From: Gammaproteobacteria bacterium
GTDB lineage: Bacteria > Pseudomonadota > Gammaproteobacteria > Chromatiales > Chromatiaceae
Length of the DNA: 41,598 nt
Assembly (NCBI GenBank): GCA_030148485.1
Contig: JASBTJ010000046.1
Location: 1 to 41,598, forward strand
Direction: 5' to 3'
Part shown: in pieces, positions 1 to 6,679 of the stretch
Position numbering within the stretch: the first letter of the stretch is position 1
How the letters are laid out: each line of letters starts with the position of its first letter
Program-made: the position numbers and the translations under genes
The notes under the pieces: model-generated
Told to the model about the DNA's origin: nothing
Database searches by the model: none
The model's input: only the letters and a program-made list of their open reading frames with translations

Positions 1-258
1 CCGCCCACTGCCCGCATGCAACGGCAGCAGGCCCCGCGCCAGCCCCATGCGCAGCGCGCCCGGACGAGCATGATCCAACGCCCCGTCCCGGGCCGCCTCA
101 AACGCCGCGTGATTGAGCGTGGTGCGCGCATGATGCACCAGCACCCATTGCAGACCGCCCAGCCCCAGCAACAACAGCATCGGCGTCACAATGACCGTTT
201 CCAGCAACGCCGCGCCGGACACGCACCGGCCCACCGGCCGCACCTTCCCTATGCTCAT
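1..258 (-). CDS. TadE-like pilus assembly protein, N-terminal part (cut by window edge)
   Basis: Only the first 86 codons are present; the gene runs off the left edge. The ATG at 258 follows an AAGGAAG ribosome binding site at a good distance. The product opens with a short basic stretch, then GAALLETVIVTPMLLLLGLG, a hydrophobic segment with a glutamate near its start, which is the hallmark of TadE/TadG pseudopilin-like proteins. After it comes QWVLVHHARTTLNHAAFEAA, the helix that continues the membrane segment in this family. TadE-like proteins are minor pilins of the Flp/Tad type IVc pilus and are inserted in the inner membrane. No other tad gene is visible because the window ends here. The family assignment is good; TadE versus TadG cannot be decided without the C-terminus. 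Confidence 0.72.
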   Translation of the reverse strand, partial: MSIGKVRPVGRCVSGAALLETVIVTPMLLLLGLGGLQWVLVHHARTTLNHAAFEAARDGALDHARPGALRMGLARGLLPLHAGSGR

Positions 259-834
259 CAGCGCTTCCTTGCGACTGTGGGTGATTACATCGCGCCCGCC
301 TTGGCGAGCAAACAGACGACCGACCTCGGGTCGGGGTCGCTTCAGGGCATCCTACGTGGATCCAACGTCCCGTTCAGTGACCGACGTCGCGCCAAGGCAA
401 ACCGCGGGGCGCGCAGGCATGCCTGCGGCGCGGCGACGTTGTTCGGTGCGATCGCATTGCACCGAATCCACCGGCTCCCCCCTCTCACCATCGGCGTGAC
501 AACCCGGTCAAGTTAAAACCGAATCGGCTCCACTCGCACCCTCTGACGGGTGGCCTGGGTCTTATTGCGGACGTGGGCCCGCAGTGGGTAGGGGCCGTCG
601 CGTTTCTTGCAAAAAGGCGACAACCCCCGATCGCGTATTAGGATCGCGTGGATTTCTATGTGTCGCCGTCTCGTGGATGCAAGGCCTTTTTACCTGCAGC
701 CTGCTGTAGATCACGAGCTGTAGTTCTTGTTGTTCGAGGCGAAGCGTTGCCAGGGCTGGTTGCGTTCTCCTTCGTCTTCGACCTGACCGAGGTGTCGATA
801 TCTTTACAGACGACTCTTGCCGGCCGTTTCAGCT

Positions 835-850
835 TGTCCGGGAATGGACA
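835..850. promoter_or_regulatory. Inverted repeat TGTCC-N6-GGACA, possible operator
   Basis: A perfect five-base inverted repeat with a six-base centre lies about 65 bases upstream of a possible -10 box (TATACT, 913-918) and about 335 bases upstream of the cytochrome start. It could bind a dimeric regulator, but a repeat this short can arise by chance. Confidence 0.2.
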
Positions 851-912
851 GTGGCGATCCAGTCGTCGGTTTCATGTCTCACTCAACGGCTTTTCCCTCC
901 GGTCAGATTGCT

Positions 913-918
913 TATACT
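913..918 (+). promoter_or_regulatory. Possible -10 box TATACT for the cytochrome-SulP operon
   Basis: TATACT matches the sigma-70 -10 consensus at five of six bases, but no good -35 box lies 16 to 18 bases upstream. If used, the transcript would have a leader of about 260 bases before the cytochrome start at 1186. Confidence 0.25.
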
Positions 919-1185
919 GGTCGCCAGTGTTGTAAGCGGTGCCGTTTGCGCGGCGGCCGCGCAGTAGTCTGTCACGCGTTCGGGTCGCAGTACCGCTGGG
1001 TCCTATTGGTTGTTTCAGCGGTGGTCTGTGACGCTTGGCAACGCAGCATAAAAACGGGCCTGGCGGGTAGGGTCCTGGTTGTGGATGTGCATTGGGGGGC
1101 GCGTGCCTGCTTGCAGTGGGCTCAATCAGCTTGTGTTCGCGAGGCTGTCCGCCTGCCCGTGCCAAGACGGACGACGTGACGGACG

Positions 1186-2592
1186 ATGCGATTCAAACTG
1201 GCTTACAGGCTGAAGAAGTCTGATCTTCTGACCGTGGCGGTGCTGGCGGTCGGCATTGGTGCGTTGTTGTTTTTCAAGGGTGTCGATCGCGCGCCGGGCG
1301 TGACACCCGATTGCCCAGAGTGTCGGGCGGATGTCGGCTCCATGGAGCGGGGCGGCCATTATGAGGAAATGCTGTGGAACGGCGCCCAGCATGTGCATCA
1401 TTCGTCCAACGAAAGCCTGCTGCAGTTCACCCGGGCCAATCGCCTCAGGGTGGATAGCAAGGACGCCAAGATCGCCAATTGCGTCGATTGCCATGGTGAT
1501 GGCCCGGATGCCGCGGCGCCCTCGCTGGGTGCCTTGTGGGTGCGCTTTCCCCGTCTGGACAAGGCGACCGGTCGCATCATCGATTTCGAGAAGGCGGTCC
1601 AGCACGAGTTCGTCAATCGTTACGACGGCACCAAGCCGTTCTACAACGAGGTGCGTATCACCGAGATCATGGTGTACGCCTACGAAAAGGCGCGGCAGCA
1701 GGGCCGGGTGTTCGATGTGGAGCCGGACGACGGGCAGCCATTGACCGTTGCCCAGTTGGATGCGTTGGACACCTCGGCGGCCTGTCGCCGGTCCTTCGAC
1801 AAGTTGGGCGTACCCAAGGGCGACATCGCGCCTTATGTGGTCAAGGGCTGCAACATCTTCACCGAGACCGCCCGCAATCGTCCCGCGGGTTACGGGTTCT
1901 GGAAGACCCGGATGAACTGTTCTTCCTGCCATATGGACGCGGGCGGCAAGGAGTACGCGGCCCATGTGGGGGATGCGTTGGTGAATTACCCCGGTGTGTA
2001 TTCGTCCAACAACATCGTATTCACCAATCGCATGCGCATCGCGCGTTGCTACGCCCATTCGATCAACGAGATCCTGTACGGCGCCAACTCCGAGCATTAC
2101 AAGCTGATCACCCTGTACATGGCCTGGCTGGCGGAGAAGGAACAGCTGCGGGTGGGCGAGCACCGTCCGAGCCGGGGGATCCACAACATTCGCGGCACGG
2201 CGGCGCGCCACGCCAGCATCATCGCCGGCCAGAAGTCGTATGCCCAGAAGTGCGAGATCTGCCACGGTCCGGCGGGCTACGGCAGTGATCGCTTTGATCG
2301 GTTGCGGGATTTTTCGCCGCCGCCGATCAACGGTAGCGAGGCCTTCGTCCATACCGCGACCTTGTCGTATTCCAGCCGTTTCGCCTCGTTCATCCTGAAC
2401 AACATGCCCCCGGGCGCGACCCATGAGGCGCCGCTGTTGAGCGAACAGGAGGCGCTGGATATTGCCGAATTCATCCGCGTGCAGACCCGGCCCTCCGCCC
2501 CGGGGACCAGCAACCTGGCGGTGTTCTACAACTACCTGACCAATACCGTCATGGAAGCCTGGTTCGGTGACAAGACGGGGGGCGGAAGCTGA
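1186..2592 (+). CDS. Membrane-anchored triheme c-type cytochrome related to thiosulfate dehydrogenase TsdA
   Basis: The 468-residue product has a basic N-terminus and one membrane segment (about residues 13-30), placing the rest in the periplasm. Three heme-binding CXXCH motifs are seen: CVDCH at 99-103, CSSCH at 245-249 and CEICH at 356-360. The last two lie in modules that read like the two lobes of TsdA: after CSSCH there is an R-C-Y motif with Cys288, 39 residues past the heme histidine, where TsdA has its unusual Cys heme ligand; the C-terminal lobe has a PPPINGSEAF-like motif, an NMP motif (Met407) and a closing QTRP. TsdA joins two thiosulfates into tetrathionate. The extra N-terminal heme module and the Cys43/Cys46 pair (CPECR, not a heme site) are not part of ordinary TsdA. 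The ATG at 1186 is the first start after an in-frame stop and has only a weak ribosome site. The substrate remains unproven. Confidence 0.75.
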   Translation: MRFKLAYRLKKSDLLTVAVLAVGIGALLFFKGVDRAPGVTPDCPECRADVGSMERGGHYEEMLWNGAQHVHHSSNESLLQFTRANRLRVDSKDAKIANCVDCHGDGPDAAAPSLGALWVRFPRLDKATGRIIDFEKAVQHEFVNRYDGTKPFYNEVRITEIMVYAYEKARQQGRVFDVEPDDGQPLTVAQLDALDTSAACRRSFDKLGVPKGDIAPYVVKGCNIFTETARNRPAGYGFWKTRMNCSSCHMDAGGKEYAAHVGDALVNYPGVYSSNNIVFTNRMRIARCYAHSINEILYGANSEHYKLITLYMAWLAEKEQLRVGEHRPSRGIHNIRGTAARHASIIAGQKSYAQKCEICHGPAGYGSDRFDRLRDFSPPPINGSEAFVHTATLSYSSRFASFILNNMPPGATHEAPLLSEQEALDIAEFIRVQTRPSAPGTSNLAVFYNYLTNTVMEAWFGDKTGGGS

Positions 2593-4454
2593 TGGTGTTC
2601 TCGACACGGATGGAGCTGTCGCGGAACCTGTTCCCTGGCTTTGTAATGGCGCTCATCAATCTGCCCATGAGCATCGGCTTTGCCTTCCTGGCCGGGGTGC
2701 CGCCGGTGATGATGATCACCTCCAGCGTGGTATGCGCGGTGATCGGCCATTTTCTGAACGCGTCCCGCTACGCGGTGGGCGGTCCCAATTCAGCCACCTC
2801 CATCCTGATCTCGGTGGCGGTGACGCCGTTCGCCCCGCAGATGGGTGACCTGTATGTCGGCTATGTGGCGACCTTGGCGTTGTTGGTTGGCCTATGGCAG
2901 TTGTCGTTCTGTTTTGTCTTTGCCCGCTACCACATCACCGATTACTTCAATAACGACATCATCGAAGGACTGGTGCTGGGCATCGGCATCATCTTCGTGC
3001 TGGCGACCCTGTACATGGTGCTGGGGATGCCGCAGATGTCCTATACCCAGTGGCTGGTGTTCGACGTGCTCAGCTTGGCGATTGGCAGTTATGCCGGAGA
3101 GGGCAGCTACTACGCGCTGGCACTGGGGACCATCACCATCGTCACAGGGTTGTTGCTGCGGCGCACCCCGTTGCGTCGCTATGCCATCGTCGGTGCGTTG
3201 GCGGTGGGGCTGGTGGCGTTGCTGGTGCTCGAATCGTTTGCGAGTTTCGATATCGAACGGGTTGGCTGGATCGATCTGGCGGTGGTGACCAGTATGCCGG
3301 ACGTGCGTCAGGCCAGTCTGCCCATTGTCGCCAACTTCATCGGCCCGGCGTTCGTCATTGCCATCATCAGTACCTTGCAGGCCATCACCGTGGCCAAGGC
3401 GGTGCGGGCGGAAGACGAACGGATCAACCCGTTGCGGGATATCTTCTCCCAGGGCGTGCAGCATGTGGCGCTGGCCTTTCTGCATGGCGCGCCGGTGGCC
3501 AACTCCATCAACAAGAGTGTCGCCAAAAAGGAGTTGAACTCCGGCTCCCGGGCGTTGCTGTACTCGGCGCTTTTTACCGTGGTGCTGGTGGTGTATCTGG
3601 AGTTCGTCATCGCCTATATCCCGCTGGCGATCTTGGGTGGCTTGTTGTTCCTCAGTGGCCTGAGCATGGTGCAGTGGCCGGTGATCAAGCGCTATCTGTC
3701 CAGCAGCGGCAAGACCGCGGCGATTTTCTTCAGCACGGCGCTGCTGGTGGTGGTGGTGGATATCTACACGGCCGTGACCTTTGCGATTCTGGCGACCTTT
3801 GTGATCAACGTGATCACCGTATCGCGGGTGCATCTGTCGGCCAGCGTCGATAGCGGCAAGACCCTGATCATCACTGTGGACGGGACCATCCTTTACCACA
3901 GCTGCAGCCAGATCGAACGTTTCTTCAATACCCACTACCAGCCGGGTATCGAGGAGTTGATCCTCGACGTTCGCCATGCCCATTTCCACGCCAACGAGGT
4001 GTTGGACTTCAAGTGGCTGATGCGCCCGGCGGCGGAAGGGTTGAAGGTGCGCTTCCTGTTCAAGGAAACCATCGAGGACAAGCTGGACAACATCGTGCGT
4101 CTGAACCCGGACCTGGACGTGTTGCTGAAAAGCACGGCCGCCATCCAGGACAGCGAGTTCCTGCAGTATCGCGGCGACCGCCGGGTACGGAGAATCGAGG
4201 GTACGGGCAGTTATGTGTCCACCGGCGACCGGCGTCGCAAACAGGCGATGCAGCGCTCCCCCGATGACGAGCGACGTCGGCCGGACGGCGGGCAGGACCG
4301 GCGTAGCCAGGCCGATGCCGCAGGGATGCAGCCGAGCGCGGGCGGGGATCGCCGCATGGCCGCAGCCGAGCACCTGAGGTTCGACGGTGATCGCCGTCTG
4401 CGGCAGATGCCGGCGGAGGACGTGTTGTCCGCGAAGGTGGAGCCGGAGACCTGA
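2592..4454 (+). CDS. SulP-family anion transporter with degenerate STAS domain and Arg-rich tail
   Basis: The ATG overlaps the cytochrome stop (TGATG), after a purine-rich ribosome site, so translation is probably coupled. The 620-residue product has many membrane segments over residues 10-410 and typical SulP features (an early PMSIGFAFLAGVPP loop, then GGPNSATS). SulP proteins move sulfate, bicarbonate or other anions across the inner membrane. A STAS domain covers about 418-515, but the usual D-S-S/T phosphorylation loop reads HFHANEV here, so classical phospho-control looks lost. A hydrophilic tail (527-620) carries five spaced DRR motifs at about 529, 546, 569, 586 and 600, not part of standard SulP proteins. 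The cytochrome pairing suggests transport of an oxidised or reduced sulfur anion; that is inference. Confidence 0.85.
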   Translation: MVFSTRMELSRNLFPGFVMALINLPMSIGFAFLAGVPPVMMITSSVVCAVIGHFLNASRYAVGGPNSATSILISVAVTPFAPQMGDLYVGYVATLALLVGLWQLSFCFVFARYHITDYFNNDIIEGLVLGIGIIFVLATLYMVLGMPQMSYTQWLVFDVLSLAIGSYAGEGSYYALALGTITIVTGLLLRRTPLRRYAIVGALAVGLVALLVLESFASFDIERVGWIDLAVVTSMPDVRQASLPIVANFIGPAFVIAIISTLQAITVAKAVRAEDERINPLRDIFSQGVQHVALAFLHGAPVANSINKSVAKKELNSGSRALLYSALFTVVLVVYLEFVIAYIPLAILGGLLFLSGLSMVQWPVIKRYLSSSGKTAAIFFSTALLVVVVDIYTAVTFAILATFVINVITVSRVHLSASVDSGKTLIITVDGTILYHSCSQIERFFNTHYQPGIEELILDVRHAHFHANEVLDFKWLMRPAAEGLKVRFLFKETIEDKLDNIVRLNPDLDVLLKSTAAIQDSEFLQYRGDRRVRRIEGTGSYVSTGDRRRKQAMQRSPDDERRRPDGGQDRRSQADAAGMQPSAGGDRRMAAAEHLRFDGDRRLRQMPAEDVLSAKVEPET

Positions 4455-4470
4455 ACGGGCGGGCAACCCG

Positions 4471-4872
4471 TCAGTCGTTCGGCTGATCCAGGTCCTCGAT
4501 GATGGGGCAACCGCCTGCGCTGTCGTGGCACAGGCCGACCAGCAGCGTCAGCTCCCGACGAAGGGTCTCCAGCGCCTCCAGCTGCGCTTCCACCGAGGCG
4601 AGTTTCTGTTGGGTCAGGTCGCGCACCTGGTGGCGCGCGTTCTGCGGGTCGTCGCGCATCTCCAACAGCTGGCCGATCTCCTCCAGGGTGAAGTTCATCG
4701 CCTTGGCCCGTTGGATGAAGCCCAGGCGCGACAAGTCCTTTTCCGAATACTGCCGGGCACCGCCCGGGCTGCGTTGTACGCCCGGCAGCAGGCCGAATTT
4801 CTCGTAGTAGCGCAGGGTGTCGGGGCTCAGGCCGAACCGTGCGGTGACGTCGCCGATGCGATGGTAGGGCAT
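4471..4872 (-). CDS. CueR-like MerR-family metal-responsive regulator
   Basis: The 133-residue protein has an N-terminal winged helix (YHRIGDVTARFGLSPDTLRYYEKFGLL), a long dimerisation helix and a C-terminal metal loop CHDSAGGCPIIEDL with Cys115 and Cys122. It aligns well with CueR by eye, including DDPQ before the dimer helix and CPII after the second Cys, but the loop is one residue shorter (C-X6-C instead of C-X7-C). The residue aligned to the metal-selectivity position (Ser77 in CueR, Cys in Zn/Hg/Pb sensors) is Arg80. The gene is last in a minus-strand operon, 22 bases after the CcdA-like gene, and probably controls the MerR-type promoter at 6510-6540. A monovalent metal such as copper fits both the Cys pair and the multicopper oxidase next door, but is not proven. 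Confidence 0.85.
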   Translation of the reverse strand: MPYHRIGDVTARFGLSPDTLRYYEKFGLLPGVQRSPGGARQYSEKDLSRLGFIQRAKAMNFTLEEIGQLLEMRDDPQNARHQVRDLTQQKLASVEAQLEALETLRRELTLLVGLCHDSAGGCPIIEDLDQPND

Positions 4873-4894
4873 GGTCGGGGTCCAAAGGGTTGTA

Positions 4895-6214
4895 TCAGTA
4901 GGGCACGATGAAGAGGTATTCGTTCAGTAGGTAGAGTCCGGTGAGTATCATCACCAGCCCGCCGATAATCTCGAACGCCCGCTGATGACGGGTCAATGCC
5001 CGCAGGGATTCCAGCCAGCCCACCGCCCAGGCGCCGAGCAGGATCGGCACGCTGCGGCCCAGGGCGAACGCCAGTAGCAGTGCGGCGCCGAACGATACTG
5101 AACCGATGGCCGCGCTGGCGGTGAGCGCGATCAGCAGGGCGGGGGCACAGAACGGGCAGACCGCCACGCTGAAGGGGATGCCCAGCAGAAAGGCCCCGGG
5201 CATGCCGGCCACCCGGCGGGCGCGAAAACCCAGCCAGGGCAGGCGCAGTTTAAGCCAGCCGGGCCACATCAAACCGAGCAGCACCAGCAACGGGCCGAGC
5301 ACTAGTCCCCACTCCCGCCCCATGACATCCTTGACCCATTCGCCACCCAGCGCGGCCGCCACGCCGAGTGCCACATGGGTGGCGATCATGCCGACCACGA
5401 AGGCGGCGCCCAAGCGGAATGCCCGTGACTCGTCATGGGCCTGGGTGACATAGGCGAGCACCACCGGGATGGCGGCGAAGGAGACCGGGTTGAAGCTGAA
5501 GATGAAGCCTGCCAGCAAGCCGACGCCCAGCCCGGCCAGACTGGCTTGTTGCAGGGTCTGCTTGAGCGAGGCGGCGGTCACGCCATCGAGCAGGGTGACG
5601 AACTGCGGCCAGATCAGGACGGCGGCGGTCAGTACGAACAACCCGGCGGTGACATAGGGCGCGCTGCGTGCCGCGGTGTCCAGCAGGCGCCGACCGCCTT
5701 CGCCAATGCCTTGCCGGGCGGCGATGGCGATGGGCAGGGTGAACAGCGAACCGAACAGCACGCCCGCGAGTGCCGCCAGCCCTACCGAATCCACCGTCAG
5801 CGCCAGTGCCAGGGTCACCACAAACAGGGGCAGCGTACAGGCCGGCAGGGACAGCCCCAACTGCATGGCCGCAGGCAGCCGTCCACCGCCGGGGATCAGC
5901 CGGTGGAAGGCCAGATGGGGGACTGGCAGATAGACCCATCGCGATATCAGGTACAGACTTGCCATGGTCAGCAACCCGATCGCCGCTGCCGGTGCCGACA
6001 AGGACATCGGGCCGGTCAGGGCGGTGGCGCCGCCCAGCAACAAGGCCAGCAGGGCGCAGCGGGTGAGCCAGATGAGCAGCAGGTCGTGACAGCAGGCGCG
6101 CGCCTTGCGCTGGTGACTGCGGGCCGCGAACAAGGCATGGGTGGCGATGGTGCAGGGCTCGAAAAACGCCAGCCCGCCCAGTAGCATCGCGGTGATCAAC
6201 AGCAGGGTGATCAT
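4895..6214 (-). CDS. Double CcdA/DsbD-like thiol-electron transporter
   Basis: The 439-residue, wholly hydrophobic protein reads as two CcdA-like halves in tandem (about 1-200 and 220-439). CcdA and the DsbD core pass electrons from cytoplasmic thioredoxin to the periplasm through one Cys in helix 1 and one in helix 4. The first half has both: FFEPC (Cys21) and LPACTLP (Cys126). The second half keeps the helix-1 proline but not the cysteine (FNPVSF), while its helix 4 has two (CPFC, Cys353 and Cys356). The start overlaps the end of the thioredoxin-like gene by four bases (6211-6214). With that gene and the MerR regulator it forms one operon. Likely role: delivering reducing power across the membrane in response to metal stress; the target is unknown. 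Confidence 0.75.
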   Translation of the reverse strand: MITLLLITAMLLGGLAFFEPCTIATHALFAARSHQRKARACCHDLLLIWLTRCALLALLLGGATALTGPMSLSAPAAAIGLLTMASLYLISRWVYLPVPHLAFHRLIPGGGRLPAAMQLGLSLPACTLPLFVVTLALALTVDSVGLAALAGVLFGSLFTLPIAIAARQGIGEGGRRLLDTAARSAPYVTAGLFVLTAAVLIWPQFVTLLDGVTAASLKQTLQQASLAGLGVGLLAGFIFSFNPVSFAAIPVVLAYVTQAHDESRAFRLGAAFVVGMIATHVALGVAAALGGEWVKDVMGREWGLVLGPLLVLLGLMWPGWLKLRLPWLGFRARRVAGMPGAFLLGIPFSVAVCPFCAPALLIALTASAAIGSVSFGAALLLAFALGRSVPILLGAWAVGWLESLRALTRHQRAFEIIGGLVMILTGLYLLNEYLFIVPY

Positions 6215-6474
6215 GCCGTCTTTTCCCCGAGCCGCTCGGTCAGCGTCTGGCGCAATCGTTTCTCGGAAGGCAGGGCGGAAAAGACCAGCTCCCCGTCGAT
6301 GGCCATGGCCGGGGTGGACAACACACCCAGGCGGGCGGCGTAGTCCATCTCGTCCAGGATGTTCACCTCACGCCAGGTTACGCCGGCCAGGCTGGCGACC
6401 ACCTGCTGCAGCACCTGCTTGGCGCGTCCGCATTTGCCGCATCCGGGGGCGGTGAAGACTTCCACGTTGATCAT
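6211..6474 (-). CDS. Small thioredoxin/glutaredoxin-like protein (CGKC)
   Basis: The 87-residue protein begins with a beta strand followed by the redox motif CGKC (Cys12, Cys15) and has the cis-proline motif STPAMAIDG expected of the thioredoxin fold, with no signal peptide, so it should be cytoplasmic. Its size and motif resemble the short redox proteins that partner CcdA-like transporters. It is first in the operon trx-ccdA-merR, about 30 bases downstream of the MerR-type promoter -10 box. The start ATG follows AGGAGCC. It probably hands electrons to the double CcdA-like protein, whose start overlaps its stop. Confidence 0.82.
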   Translation of the reverse strand: MINVEVFTAPGCGKCGRAKQVLQQVVASLAGVTWREVNILDEMDYAARLGVLSTPAMAIDGELVFSALPSEKRLRQTLTERLGEKTA

Positions 6475-6509
6475 TTGTTGGCGGCTCCTGACAAGGGTGG
6501 GTTGACGGC

Positions 6510-6540
6510 AATGTAGCGGCTGGAGTCAACTCCAGGTCAA
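6510..6540 (-). promoter_or_regulatory. MerR-type promoter with 19-base spacer and dyad operator
   Basis: Read on the minus strand: -35 TTGACC (6540-6535), a 19-base spacer (6534-6516) and -10 TACATT (6515-6510). The spacer contains the dyad CTGGAGT-TG-ACTCCAG (6520-6535 with its flank), which overlaps the -35 box. An over-long 19-base spacer filled by a dyad is the signature of promoters that MerR-family activators open by twisting DNA. The half-site resembles that published for ZntR-type regulators. It drives trx-ccdA-merR, so the MerR protein at 4471-4872 is probably autoregulated. Confidence 0.85.
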
Positions 6541-6679
6541 GACGGTGTTAGGGTGCAAAGGCACAGCGCGTTCGTGGAACCTGGCGGAAACCCTGTCCCC
6601 TAATAGTCGTCGTCCCATCGGGGGCCCTGTGGTAGATCGGTGATCCGGTCGACGTGACACATTGTGGAGGAGTGAGCAT

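Larger units (their letters stand above)
259..1185. other. Gene-free stretch of about 930 bases with several palindromes
   Basis: No reading frame here looks like a protein. Visible structures are a perfect hairpin CCGACC-TCG-GGTCGG at 320-334, a 16-base perfect palindrome CGCAGGCATGCCTGCG at 412-427, a CGGTGC/GCACCG stem around 450-470, and an inverted repeat TGTCC-N6-GGACA at 835-850. The left part must hold the promoter of the minus-strand TadE gene; the right part must hold the promoter of the cytochrome gene at 1186. No tRNA-like cloverleaf was recognised. The length is unusual for this otherwise tightly packed window. Confidence 0.5.

Noticed and set aside
16-516. Plus-strand frame of 166 codons at the left edge
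   Set aside because: It is the antisense of the TadE-like gene, whose membrane segment and ribosome site are convincing.
648-1179. Two overlapping plus-strand frames in the left gap
   Set aside because: No ribosome site, no recognisable motif, and atypical composition; treated as non-coding.
1312-1326. CPECR as a fourth heme site in the cytochrome
   Set aside because: The residue after the second Cys is Arg, not His, so it does not meet the CXXCH rule.
1126-2607. Long open frame on the minus strand across the cytochrome gene
   Set aside because: The product is a low-complexity Arg/His/Gly-rich translation typical of the antisense frame of a GC-rich gene; the plus-strand frame has three heme motifs.
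2892-4466. Minus-strand frame of 524 codons across the SulP gene
   Set aside because: His/Gln/Arg-rich antisense shadow with no recognisable motif; the plus strand is clearly a transporter.
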